Below, in pieces: positions 8,920-17,453 of a stretch of 64,000 bases of DNA (its first letter is position 1; the number at the start of each line of letters is the position of its first letter). A program made the position numbers and the translations under genes. This stretch comes from Cryomorphaceae bacterium (GTDB taxonomy: Bacteria; Bacteroidota; Bacteroidia; Flavobacteriales_D; Cryomorphaceae), in assembly GCA_003565555.1 (NCBI GenBank), contig PXBH01000145.1, positions 73,334-137,333 on the forward strand. The letters are read 5' to 3'. The notes beneath the pieces were generated by a model. It was not told the DNA's origin and did not search any database. It was given only the letters and a program-made list of their open reading frames with translations.

Positions 8920-10335
8920 TTAAAGCGGTCCCGTGATTCTGATTTTCACTTTGTCCAGTAAGCGGTCATCCTCGTCGAAAACCCCGAGTGTTGTTTCCGA
9001 TTTTCCCAGGTCGAAAGCTTCCGGCGGTGCGGAAAGGAAAAATGCGCCTTCTGCGATTTGGCCTTTGGGCGCTTTGGGCTGTCCTCCCACCATTTGAAGC
9101 TCGTAGTTGTCCTCCAAGGGTCGGATTTCCAAGACGAGGTCCCGACCGCCTTTATTGATGATCTTGTAGTTGTACAGGTTGCTGATTTCCCCCGCTTCTC
9201 CCACCTGATAGAGCATGCCCGGCGTACGCAGGAAGTTGGCTTCCACTTCGCCGCGCAGCAGCAAGAGTGCTGTGACCACGCCGATCAGGGCCACCAAGAG
9301 TACGCTGTATGCCTTGGCGCGAAAACTGAGCTTAAAGGGTTCGCGGGTTTCAATTTGCTCCTCGCTCGTGTAGCGTATCAGGCCTTTCGGCAAATTCACG
9401 GCTTCCATCATACTGTCGCATGCATCGATGCAGGCCGTGCAATTCACGCATTCAAGCTGGGTGCCGTTGCGGATATCGATCCCCGTCGGGCACACATGCA
9501 CGCAGTGACCGCATTCAATGCAGTCTCCCTTTCCCGCTTCGCTTCGGTCTTCATTTTTTCTGAATTTACCTTTCGGCTCGCCCCGCACACGGTCGTACGC
9601 CACCACCACGGACTGCTTGTCGAGCAGGACGCCCTGAAGCCGTCCGTAGGGACATACATTGGTGCAGACCTGCTCGCGAAAAAATGCGAAAACACCGTAG
9701 AATACAGATGAGAAAATGGTAAGCGCTGCGAGTCCCGCCAAGTGTTCGGATGGCGGTGCGGTGATAATGTTGATCAGCTCATCGCTGCCGATGATGTAGG
9801 CCAAAAATGTGTTTGCAATCAGGAAGGATACCGAGAAGAATATGGCGTGCTTGGCCGCTTTTTTTCCGAATTTCTTCGGGTTCATCTTCTCTTTGTTCAG
9901 CTTCATCTGCTGCTTCCAGTCGCCCTCGATCCAATACTCGATTTTCCGGAAAACGCCCTCCATGAAGATGGTCTGCGGGCAGATCCACCCGCAGAAAATC
10001 CTGCCGTAGGCCACAGTGAACAAAATGATGAACACCAAGGCCGACAGGACAATGAGCACGAAAATATAGAAGTCTTGCGGCCAGAAAGTATTGCCGAAAA
10101 GTACGAACCTCCGCTCGATGACATTGATCATCAAAAGCGGTTCTCCGCCGATTCTGATAAAGGGCCCGCTGAAGAGAAAAGTCAGCAGTATGACATTGAC
10201 GACATTTCGCCACTTCGTGAACTTACCCGAAGGTTTCTTCGGGTAGATCCACTTTCGCTTGCCGTCCTCGTCTAATGTACTGAGGGAGTCACGAAAGCTT
10301 TTTTCTTCGAGTTGTTTTTCTACGATTTTGCTCAT
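8920..10335 (-). CDS. ccoG: CcoG, polyferredoxin-like cbb3 oxidase accessory protein
   Basis: A 471-residue membrane protein. It has helices near 42-62, 90-110, 163-185 and 200-220, then two 4Fe-4S motifs: C272, C275, C278, C282 and C296, C299, C302, C306. Two more cysteine pairs, CGWICP (C115, C119) and CTNVCP (C224, C228), are conserved in CcoG. A C-terminal helix (about 333-352) and a periplasmic Ig-like domain finish the protein. CcoG reduces Cu(II) to Cu(I) for insertion into the oxidase. Its ATG overlaps the ccoP stop (ATGA). Confidence 0.95.
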   Translation of the reverse strand: MSKIVEKQLEEKSFRDSLSTLDEDGKRKWIYPKKPSGKFTKWRNVVNVILLTFLFSGPFIRIGGEPLLMINVIERRFVLFGNTFWPQDFYIFVLIVLSALVFIILFTVAYGRIFCGWICPQTIFMEGVFRKIEYWIEGDWKQQMKLNKEKMNPKKFGKKAAKHAIFFSVSFLIANTFLAYIIGSDELINIITAPPSEHLAGLAALTIFSSVFYGVFAFFREQVCTNVCPYGRLQGVLLDKQSVVVAYDRVRGEPKGKFRKNEDRSEAGKGDCIECGHCVHVCPTGIDIRNGTQLECVNCTACIDACDSMMEAVNLPKGLIRYTSEEQIETREPFKLSFRAKAYSVLLVALIGVVTALLLLRGEVEANFLRTPGMLYQVGEAGEISNLYNYKIINKGGRDLVLEIRPLEDNYELQMVGGQPKAPKGQIAEGAFFLSAPPEAFDLGKSETTLGVFDEDDRLLDKVKIRITGPL

Positions 10336-11525
10336 TGCAGCAGTGCTGCGGCGGCCGTTTCGGTTCCTTCAATTTCAGGTTCTTCAGTGTCGCCGGGTTT
10401 ATCGTTCTCTTCTTGCTCCTTTTCGTCGGCGGGGGCAGCGTCGTCTTCCGGAACCCAAAGCTCACCTTGCGGCTCTTTCGGAGTAGCGGGCTCGGTGCCT
10501 ACAAGGGTTTTGATGAAGCTGGATACCTGTGCTATTTCCTTCGGGCGCAGTTGATTTTGCCAAGCGATCATCCCTTTTGTGGGCACGCCGTATTTCACCA
10601 CTCCGAATATGTCTTTGATCGATCCGCCGTGGATCCAGTAGTCATCGGTCAGGTTCGGACCTACTCCGCCTCCGCCGTCTTTGGCGTGGCAGGCTTGGCA
10701 GTGTTCGTTGAATATGGCGCGTCCCGCTTTGAGATCGGCGGCATCTGCCAGGAATTCAACATTGGTTTCATCCACCATCTCACCACGCTTGGCGATGTAA
10801 GCCGCTTTTTCCTCTTCGGCCTGCATCAGTTCGGCAGCGTACTGCTCGTGCTGGTCTTGGCCGAAAGGCAGTACATGGTACCAAATCATATAGGCAAAGG
10901 CAAAGAAAATGGTCGCGTAAAACATCCACAGCCACCAAGGCGGCAGGTTGTTGTCAAGTTCGCGAATTCCGTCGTATTCATGGTCCATCATCACCTCGTG
11001 CTCCCGCTCCACGGGAACCGCGTCTGTGAGTGCGTGCATCACGGTATTTTCTTCCTTCTCGGCTGCTTCCGCGATGGCTTTTTCCGCCTCCGGAAGCGGG
11101 GGCATCAGCAGCGCAATGGTGCTCCTGATCAGCGAAACGAGGTATATAAATACGCCGAGCAGCACAAGGTTGAGTACCGCCAGCATAATGAAGTTTTCGT
11201 CGCGCAGCAGTTCGGGGTATTGGCGCGCCTCGGATTGGGCAAAAACCCCGGAGGTGCTGCCAAGCATGAAGAGCAGGAGTAAGCCCGCCTTTCCGCTGTT
11301 CTCATTGACCATCTTCCTGAATTTGGCAAAATACGCAGTGTTCGAAGTCAACGTGCGCAAAATGCCCACACAGGCCACAATGGCGATAATCTGAACAATC
11401 GCCGCCAGAGCAAGGGCGAAGTTGGGACCTTGCATCAGTGCGGAAAAATCTCCGGAATCTTGAGCAGATGCCGAGAGCGTTCCGAAAATCAAGGTTAGTG
11501 CGAGTAAGGACTTGAGGTGTCTCAT
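10332..11525 (-). CDS. ccoP: cbb3 oxidase subunit CcoP with a single haem c site
   Basis: A 397-residue cytochrome subunit. After a signal-like first segment there are hydrophobic stretches near 36-58, 80-97, 112-135 and 196-216, then one cytochrome c domain with CQACH at residues 276-280 and a late methionine ligand in the KGMIAWQNQL region. Proteobacterial CcoP has two CxxCH sites; only one is present here. The N-terminal helices before PPWWLWMFYATI, the normal CcoP anchor, and the acidic tail (residues 350-397) are extra. It carries electrons from cytochrome c to CcoO. Both ends overlap neighbours by ATGA. Confidence 0.93.
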   Translation of the reverse strand: MRHLKSLLALTLIFGTLSASAQDSGDFSALMQGPNFALALAAIVQIIAIVACVGILRTLTSNTAYFAKFRKMVNENSGKAGLLLLFMLGSTSGVFAQSEARQYPELLRDENFIMLAVLNLVLLGVFIYLVSLIRSTIALLMPPLPEAEKAIAEAAEKEENTVMHALTDAVPVEREHEVMMDHEYDGIRELDNNLPPWWLWMFYATIFFAFAYMIWYHVLPFGQDQHEQYAAELMQAEEEKAAYIAKRGEMVDETNVEFLADAADLKAGRAIFNEHCQACHAKDGGGGVGPNLTDDYWIHGGSIKDIFGVVKYGVPTKGMIAWQNQLRPKEIAQVSSFIKTLVGTEPATPKEPQGELWVPEDDAAPADEKEQEENDKPGDTEEPEIEGTETAAAALLQ

Positions 11526-11734
11526 GACAAGGTCTTTTGATTGTTGTTGGAACGTTCTGTGGTTACGCTGTCTTCGAGGGGCATATTCCCCATATTCTCC
11601 ACGTGGCTTACACTCATCTTTTTGACAAAAACGAGGAGGCCTATGAAAAATCCGAAGAAGATGATGAAGGCGATCAGGGGGAAGATTTCAATCCCTATGA
11701 TGCTCTCCATATTGTGTTTGATGAATTTCAACAT
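11522..11734 (-). CDS. ccoQ: CcoQ-type small cbb3 oxidase subunit
   Basis: A 70-residue protein with one hydrophobic helix (about residues 15-38) followed by a short charged tail, KKMSVSHVENMGNMP. Position between the catalytic subunit and ccoP, the size and the single helix fit CcoQ/FixQ, which stabilises the complex. Sequence in this family is poorly conserved, so the call leans on context. It begins five bases after ccoNO and its stop overlaps the ccoP start (ATGA). Confidence 0.85.
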   Translation of the reverse strand: MLKFIKHNMESIIGIEIFPLIAFIIFFGFFIGLLVFVKKMSVSHVENMGNMPLEDSVTTERSNNNQKTLS

Positions 11735-11739
11735 GGCTA

Positions 11740-13872
11740 TCAGTCTTTATCAGCGGTTTTACCTTCCATCGCTATGTCTGTTCCCAAGCGCTGCAGGTAA
11801 GCGATGAGTGCTACAAGCTCGGTATTGGGCTCGGCGGTGATGCCGTCCTCAGCCAGACTTTTTACAATGCGGTCTTGCTGGGCCCTTACGTCGGCGTTGG
11901 CTTCGTGTTCGTAGCCTTCATCGTAAGGCACACCCAAGGTGCGCATGGCATTGATTTTTGCTTTGGTGGTGGCGGTGTCAATGGGAGTTTTTGCCATCCA
12001 CGCATAGGCGGGCATAATCGACCCCGCCGACATGCGTTCCGGCTCGATCATGTGGTTATAATGCCAAGAATCGGGATACTTGCCGCCTACACGGTGCAGG
12101 TCGGGCCCCGTCCGTTTGGATCCCCAAAGGAAAGGGTGGTCATACACGAATTCTCCTGATTTGGAGTACTCCCCGTAACGCTCGGTTTCGTGGCGGAACG
12201 GGCGAATCATCTGACTGTGGCAGTTATAGCAGCCTTCGGCAATGTATACATCCCTGCCGTGCAGTTCAAGCGGCGTATAAGGTTGTACACTGCTGATGGT
12301 GGGCACATTCGATTTCACCAAGAAAGTAGGCATCATTTCTACAATACCCCCTATGAGGATAACGACGAGCGAGAGTACCAAAAGCATGACGGGCTTGCGC
12401 TCGATGGGGCGGTGCCAGTGCTCGCCTTTGTGCTCCTTCACCGCAGGCTCCAATGCGGGCGCTTCCGCAGCTTCGTTTTCGATAAAGCTTCCGGCCTTCA
12501 CCGTCTTCACGATGTTGTATACCATCACGAAAACGCCGATGAGGTAGAGCGTACCGCCGATGGCGCGCAAGCCGTACATGGGCAGAATCTGGGTGACCGT
12601 CTCCAAGAAGTTGGGGTAAACCAAGAATCCGTCGGGGCTGAATTGACGCCACATGGCCCACTGCGTAATGGCCGCCCAATACAGGGGTACGGCGTAAAAG
12701 AGAATACCCAGGGTGCCCAGCCAAAAATGTACATTGGCGAGTTTAATGGAGTGCAGTTTGATGTTGAAAAGTTTGGGGATCAGGAAGTACAGCATTCCGA
12801 AGGTCAGAAAGCCGTTCCAGCCCAAGGCGCCGATGTGCACGTGTGCAATGGTCCAGTCGGTGTAGTGGCTGATGGCGTTCAGGCTCTTGATGGAGAGCAT
12901 CGGTCCTTCAAAGGTCGACATACCGTAGGCTGTCACGGCCACTACCATAAATTTCAGTGTGGGATCTTCCCGCACCTTGTCCCACGCCCCGCGAAGGGTG
13001 AGCAATCCGTTCAGCATACCGCCCCAGCTCGGTGCAATGAGCATGATAGAAAACACGGTACCCAAACTTTGGGCCCAGCCCGGAAGTGAAGTGTATAGCA
13101 AGTGGTGCGGCCCCGCCCAAATGTAAAGGAAGATCAGGGCCCAGAAGTGAACGATCGAAAGGCGGTAGGAATAAACAGGTCGGTTCGCCGCTTTGGGAAT
13201 GAAGTAGTACATCAGTCCCAGGTATGGTGTGGTCAGGAAGAAGGCCACCGCATTGTGACCGTACCACCACTGCACCAAGGCGTCTTGCACGCCTGCGTAC
13301 CAGCTGTATGATTTCATAAAGCCGATCGGGAGGGCAAAGGAATTCACGATGTGAAGCACCGCGACGGTAACGAAGGTGGCGATGTAAAACCAAATGGCAA
13401 CATAGAGGTGTCGCTCCCGTCGTTTGATGATGGTCATCATCATATTGAGTCCGAAGACCACCCAGATGATGGCAATGGCAATATCAATGGGCCATTCGAG
13501 CTCGGCGTATTCTTTACTCTGGGTATAACCCAATGGCAGCGTGATGGCTGCCGAAACGATAATCAACTGCCATCCCCAGAAGTTAATCCTCGAGAGGGTG
13601 TCGCTCCACATCCGTGTCTTCAGCAAGCGCTGAAGGGAGTAGTAGACCCCCATAAAAATTCCGTTCCCGACAAATGCGAAAATTACCGCATTGGTGTGCA
13701 GGGGTCGAATACGTCCGAAAGTCGTGTACGGATTTCCGAAGTTGAGGGAAGGGAAAATAAATTGTAATGCCACCAAAAGGCCCACGAGCATACCCACAAT
13801 CCCCCAAAGGGTGGTGGCGTAAGCAAAGTACTTTACGATCTTATTGTCGTAATAAAACTTTTCAATCTTCAT
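11740..13872 (-). CDS. ccoNO: Fused cbb3 oxidase subunit CcoN-CcoO
   Basis: A 710-residue fusion of the two core subunits. Residues 1 to about 470 are the CcoN haem-copper oxidase core with twelve or more helices; visible family blocks include RPLHTNAVIFAF (low-spin haem ligand), WYGHNAVAFFLT (CuB ligand histidine), AGPHHLLYTSLP and YTDWTIAHVHIGALGWNG. A linker with one helix leads into the CcoO part, with haem c motif EGCYNCH (C548, C551, H552) and late methionine in GSIMPAYAWM. It reduces oxygen to water at low oxygen with proton pumping. Separate genes are the rule in proteobacteria; fused ones are known in Bacteroidota. Its start overlaps ccoS by 11 bases. Confidence 0.96.
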   Translation of the reverse strand: MKIEKFYYDNKIVKYFAYATTLWGIVGMLVGLLVALQFIFPSLNFGNPYTTFGRIRPLHTNAVIFAFVGNGIFMGVYYSLQRLLKTRMWSDTLSRINFWGWQLIIVSAAITLPLGYTQSKEYAELEWPIDIAIAIIWVVFGLNMMMTIIKRRERHLYVAIWFYIATFVTVAVLHIVNSFALPIGFMKSYSWYAGVQDALVQWWYGHNAVAFFLTTPYLGLMYYFIPKAANRPVYSYRLSIVHFWALIFLYIWAGPHHLLYTSLPGWAQSLGTVFSIMLIAPSWGGMLNGLLTLRGAWDKVREDPTLKFMVVAVTAYGMSTFEGPMLSIKSLNAISHYTDWTIAHVHIGALGWNGFLTFGMLYFLIPKLFNIKLHSIKLANVHFWLGTLGILFYAVPLYWAAITQWAMWRQFSPDGFLVYPNFLETVTQILPMYGLRAIGGTLYLIGVFVMVYNIVKTVKAGSFIENEAAEAPALEPAVKEHKGEHWHRPIERKPVMLLVLSLVVILIGGIVEMMPTFLVKSNVPTISSVQPYTPLELHGRDVYIAEGCYNCHSQMIRPFRHETERYGEYSKSGEFVYDHPFLWGSKRTGPDLHRVGGKYPDSWHYNHMIEPERMSAGSIMPAYAWMAKTPIDTATTKAKINAMRTLGVPYDEGYEHEANADVRAQQDRIVKSLAEDGITAEPNTELVALIAYLQRLGTDIAMEGKTADKD

Positions 13873-14059
13873 TTACTTGATGTTTGGCTGAGGGTTCTGA
13901 ATCTTTGTTGTTTCCGGCGGGTGCGTCGTCAAAAAGCATGCGCACCGCGGGGGTAAAATCGTCGTCGTACTGTTTGGACCGCACCGCCCACAGAAAAGCC
14001 CCCAAGAAACCGAGGGCAGTCAGTAAGCTGATCGCGATCAAAAGAAATAATGCTTCCAT
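13862..14059 (-). CDS. ccoS: CcoS, cbb3 oxidase maturation protein
   Basis: A 65-residue protein with one N-terminal helix (about 4-26) followed by AVRSKQYDD, the usual CcoS pattern of a short helix and an AxxxGQFDD-like block. CcoS is needed for cofactor insertion into CcoN. It overlaps ccoNO by 11 bases and lies 66 bases after ccoI. The gap upstream holds an FNR-like palindrome (14117-14128), which may mean a second promoter here. Confidence 0.9.
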   Translation of the reverse strand: MEALFLLIAISLLTALGFLGAFLWAVRSKQYDDDFTPAVRMLFDDAPAGNNKDSEPSAKHQVNED

Positions 14060-14116
14060 ACTGCTCCAGTCATCAAATCAGGTGACAAATTTCGTTCGCA
14101 CTCCCGCAGATTAATA

Positions 14117-14128
14117 TGATGCCTGTCA
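14117..14128. promoter_or_regulatory. Candidate FNR/CRP-type operator upstream of ccoS
   Basis: TGAT-GCCT-GTCA matches the form TGAY-N4-RTCA seen twice before usp. It lies about 58-69 bases upstream of the ccoS ATG and touches the ccoI stop codon. The form is close to the FNR box (TTGAT-N4-ATCAA) core. Confidence 0.4.
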
Positions 14129-16618
14129 TTTAAAAACATGATTTTTATCAGTTTTTTCAGGTGGGTGTGTTTCAAGATGTTTTCTGTTCAGGAAGTAGGC
14201 GCCGGCGCTCACAAATACGACCACCGTGACGGAGCTGATCGGCATGAGAATGGCCGCGATGACAGGTTTCAGCAAGCCTTGTACGGCAAACCACAAGCCG
14301 ATACCGTTGTACAGGAAAGAGAGCACAAAACTCGCCCGCACCACATTCAGGATGCCTTTTGCGTAGCGAAACCTGCTGTCCAGGGCGGAGAAGCCCTGTG
14401 CATCGGCAATGGCATCCGAGGCCGGCGTAAACCGGAATACGTCGTCCGCCACGGAAATACCGAAATCGCTTTCCTCCAGGGCTCCGGCATCATTGAGACC
14501 GTCGCCTACCATAGCACTTACCCGTCCTTCTTTTCTGAGGCCGGCCAAAAAGTTTTTCTTGTCGTGCGGGCTCTGAAAGAAATGCAACCCGTCTTTCTGC
14601 CCGAAAAGTGCTTCCATCTCACTTCTCGAAGCGTCATTGTCACCACTCAGCAGGGACAGGCTATACTCCGATTTGAGCCGTGGAATCAGCTCTTTTGTGC
14701 CGGGGCGGAGTGTCTTTTTGATGATAAATCTGCCCATATAGGTGCCGTTTGCGGACAAGTGTACTTCCGAAGCTGCATTCATTTCGGCAGGTGCGTCGTC
14801 GGGATCGGAGGTTTCGGTAACAAAGTTGAATTTGCCAAGCGCATAAAGGCTGCCGCCGATTTCGGCGCGGATACCCATGCCTGTGTATTCGCGGTATGAA
14901 TAGGGCGGGGCGATTGCGAGCGGTTCGGAGAGGTTTTTTTCCAGATAGGCCTGCAATTGCCTGCTCAGCGGGTGTCCCGAATTAGAGACTGCAGTGCGCA
15001 CGGCGGCCAGCTCATTTTCCGAAAGGGGTTTGCCCTCGTAGCTCACCTCGGCCGACTTGCCGTGGGTCAGGGTGCCGGTCTTGTCGAAAATGATGTCAGT
15101 CACCTCAGCCATTTTACCGAGGGCATGTCCGTTTTTGAGGTAGAATCCGCAACGGCCCAGGTAGCGCACCGCTCCCCCGAAAGCAAAGGGGAAACTCAGC
15201 GCCAGCGCACACGGGCAGGCGATGATCAATACGGCGCTCAGGGCATTCCAAGCTGTGGGCGGGTGGTGAAAAAACCAGTACACTGCCGTGGCTGCGGCAA
15301 TCAGGAGCACAACATAGGTGAATTTTCGCCCCACGCGGTCGGCGAAGGCTTCAAGACGGTGTACTTCACGTTCCCCGGTTTCGTCATTCCAAAGTTGTGT
15401 CAGGTAGCTTTGGTTCACCGGTTTGAGCGCTTCCAAAATGAGGGAGGCCCCTTTCTGCCGCCCTCCGGCAAAGACTTTCTCGCCGCAGCTCACTGCAACG
15501 GGATCAGATTCACCCGTTACAAAACTGTAGTCGATGGCACCCGTACCTTCTGTGATCACGGCGTCTGCGGGAATCAATTCTCCGCTTCTCACACGGAAAA
15601 GATCACCCTTCTTGAGCTCTTCAATTCCGCAGGCTTCCTCCGTGCCGGCCTCAATCCGCTGCACGGAGATGGGGAAATATGATTTGTAATCGCGCTCAAA
15701 GCTCAGGCTGTCATAGGTTTTTTGCTGAAACCACTTCCCGACGAGCAAGAAAAAGACCAGCGCGGCCAAGCTGTCCATGTAGCCGCCCCCGCCCAAGGCT
15801 GTTATTTCGTATGCACTCCTTATCCAAAGCGCCGCGATTCCCAAGCTGATCGGTACATCGAGGTTGATTTGACGCCGGCGCACTGCGGTGTAAGCCGACT
15901 TGAGGTAGTCTTTTGCGCTGAAGATCAAGACGGGCAAGCTCAGCACCAGATTGACCATGCCGAAGAAGAAACGGTACCGTTCATCGGGCGTCCCTGTTTT
16001 ATCCAGATATTCCGGCAGGCTGAGCAGCATAATATTTCCGAAGCAAAACCCGGCGACACCGATTTGATAAATCAGCTTTCGCGCTTCTTTGGATGCCGGT
16101 TTTTCTCCTTGATCAGCCCTTTGCAGTTCGGGTTCGTAGCCTATGGCAACGAGTTGTTCGGCAAGCCCTCTCAGGCTCAGTGCGCGCGGATCGTAGCTGA
16201 ACCTCGCCTCGCGCTTCACAAAATTCACCCGTGAGGTCAAAACCCCCGGTACGAGCTTTTGAAAGTTCTCAATCAGCCAGATACAGGATGCGCAATGCAT
16301 GGCCGGTATCCTGAAGCTTACTTTGCAAAGGTCATCGCTTTTGTAATCGAGAATTTTCTCGGCGGCACGTGCTGCATCAAGCCAGGCATAGGCTTCTCTT
16401 TCGGGGGCTTTTAGCTGTTTGATGCCCGGATTTTCTGCGTAGGAATAGTAGTTGTCCATGCCGCAGGAACTGAGCAATTCGTACACGCTTTTGCAACCGG
16501 TGCAACAGAAGGAATGTGTGCTCGAAGTAATTTCTCCGGGCGTGCACCGGTCACCGCAGTGGAAGCATTTCTCGCTGTCGGTTACGGTTTGTTTGCGGTC
16601 GGTGGCAGGGGTGCTCAT
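14126..16618 (-). CDS. ccoI: CcoI/FixI heavy-metal (copper) P1B-type ATPase
   Basis: Started at the ATG at 16618 the protein has 830 residues; a long upstream in-frame extension of 87 residues is arginine-rich and overlaps the usp gene, so I reject it. The N-terminus has a cysteine-rich, zinc-ribbon-like part (C18, C21, C25, C38, C39, C42), then a heavy-metal domain with MHCASC (C109, C112). Further on come TGES (about 369-372), the transport motif CPC (C468-C470), phosphorylation motif DKTGT (D512), SGHP and GDGLNDAGA. This architecture is that of CcoI, which exports copper to the periplasm for oxidase assembly. ATGA overlap with usp. Confidence 0.96.
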   Translation of the reverse strand: MSTPATDRKQTVTDSEKCFHCGDRCTPGEITSSTHSFCCTGCKSVYELLSSCGMDNYYSYAENPGIKQLKAPEREAYAWLDAARAAEKILDYKSDDLCKVSFRIPAMHCASCIWLIENFQKLVPGVLTSRVNFVKREARFSYDPRALSLRGLAEQLVAIGYEPELQRADQGEKPASKEARKLIYQIGVAGFCFGNIMLLSLPEYLDKTGTPDERYRFFFGMVNLVLSLPVLIFSAKDYLKSAYTAVRRRQINLDVPISLGIAALWIRSAYEITALGGGGYMDSLAALVFFLLVGKWFQQKTYDSLSFERDYKSYFPISVQRIEAGTEEACGIEELKKGDLFRVRSGELIPADAVITEGTGAIDYSFVTGESDPVAVSCGEKVFAGGRQKGASLILEALKPVNQSYLTQLWNDETGEREVHRLEAFADRVGRKFTYVVLLIAAATAVYWFFHHPPTAWNALSAVLIIACPCALALSFPFAFGGAVRYLGRCGFYLKNGHALGKMAEVTDIIFDKTGTLTHGKSAEVSYEGKPLSENELAAVRTAVSNSGHPLSRQLQAYLEKNLSEPLAIAPPYSYREYTGMGIRAEIGGSLYALGKFNFVTETSDPDDAPAEMNAASEVHLSANGTYMGRFIIKKTLRPGTKELIPRLKSEYSLSLLSGDNDASRSEMEALFGQKDGLHFFQSPHDKKNFLAGLRKEGRVSAMVGDGLNDAGALEESDFGISVADDVFRFTPASDAIADAQGFSALDSRFRYAKGILNVVRASFVLSFLYNGIGLWFAVQGLLKPVIAAILMPISSVTVVVFVSAGAYFLNRKHLETHPPEKTDKNHVFK

Positions 16619-17355
16619 CTGTTGGCAGAGGGGATGAAGAGGGTGGCGGTGTCGTCGTAAAACGGCTTGAAGCCGATGGCGCTTCCGCGGAGCCCGATGA
16701 GGTATTCCAGATCGCCCGTGACTACGGGGGCTGCTTTGTGTGACACTGCCCGTAAGTGGCGATCGGTGAGGGGAGGAGCCACCTTGAGCACACCTACTTC
16801 GGTACTGTGCCGCCGAATGTACTCCACGAGCTGCATCTCCTCTTCTTTTCGGAATGCGTAAGTATCGGATTCGATACAAAGCAAGGTGACTTCCATCTTG
16901 TTGGTATGTCGGGCGAATACCTGAAAAAACTCCTTGATGCCCCGAAGCCCCGAGGCTGTTCCGTCAAAGAGCAGGATGACATTGGTGATTTCGGAAAACC
17001 GGGAAGGCAGGGCCAGAATGGCTCCCGACTCTCGGGGGAGCTCATCGCGGAGCGCGAGTTTTCGAAGCACTTCCTTCTCGACCACCACCAGATCGGCAAA
17101 AGGGGCACGACTGCGCATCGCCGTGGCCGCATCTGCATGAATTTCGGCAACCTTGAGCGGAATGGATTTTTTGGTACAGGTTGTGGTGACCCGCCCCGAA
17201 AGATGCTCTCCCTCACAGGCGGGGGAGGAATCATCCTTGACACAGCACAGGGTCATGTCGATATTGGTGCCTGCGCCGAAGTGGGTAATGAATGAATTAA
17301 GCACGCTGTCATCACTTTCGGTGGTGAGTACAGCGAGTATTTTTTTGTCTTGCAT
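16615..17355 (-). CDS. Universal stress protein-like protein of the cbb3 operon
   Basis: A 246-residue protein made of two UspA-like halves: the first strand (KKILAVLTT) and the second half start (NVILLFDGTASG) each resemble the beginning of a Usp domain, and the end (GDLEYLIGLRG, DTATLFIP) resembles the Usp C-terminus. The classical ATP-binding pattern G-2x-G-9x-G(S/T) is not clear. Such proteins are often encoded beside cbb3 oxidase genes under FNR control. It is the first gene of the cco transcript and overlaps ccoI by ATGA. Two FNR-like palindromes lie in the gap upstream. Confidence 0.8.
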   Translation of the reverse strand: MQDKKILAVLTTESDDSVLNSFITHFGAGTNIDMTLCCVKDDSSPACEGEHLSGRVTTTCTKKSIPLKVAEIHADAATAMRSRAPFADLVVVEKEVLRKLALRDELPRESGAILALPSRFSEITNVILLFDGTASGLRGIKEFFQVFARHTNKMEVTLLCIESDTYAFRKEEEMQLVEYIRRHSTEVGVLKVAPPLTDRHLRAVSHKAAPVVTGDLEYLIGLRGSAIGFKPFYDDTATLFIPSANR

Positions 17356-17407
17356 GAACAGAGCAGTTTCGAACCGCTAAGGTCACTACAAGATTACATG
17401 GCCGGAA

Positions 17408-17441
17408 TGACGAATGTCAAGTGAAAAACTGATAATTGTCA
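17408..17441. promoter_or_regulatory. Two FNR/CRP-type palindromes in front of the cco operon
   Basis: TGAC-GAAT-GTCA (17408-17419) and TGAT-AATT-GTCA (17430-17441) share the form TGAY-N4-RTCA and have centres 22 bases apart, about two helix turns. They lie 53-86 bases before the usp ATG in the gap after the fnr-like gene. A weak -7 candidate, TAATCTTG on the minus strand (17389-17396), lies between them and the gene. The recognition helix of the neighbouring regulator keeps the Glu and Arg that read TGA in FNR. Confidence 0.5.
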
Positions 17442-17453
17442 GCTTTTCGAAGG

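Noticed and set aside
12190-13089. Plus-strand open frame of 299 codons inside ccoNO
   Set aside because: Antisense shadow of the oxidase core; histidine-rich low-sense protein without recognisable pattern.
16619-16879. 87-residue N-terminal extension of CcoI
   Set aside because: Arginine- and histidine-rich, lies wholly inside the usp gene in another frame; the ATG at 16618 has ATGA coupling and starts the expected domain.
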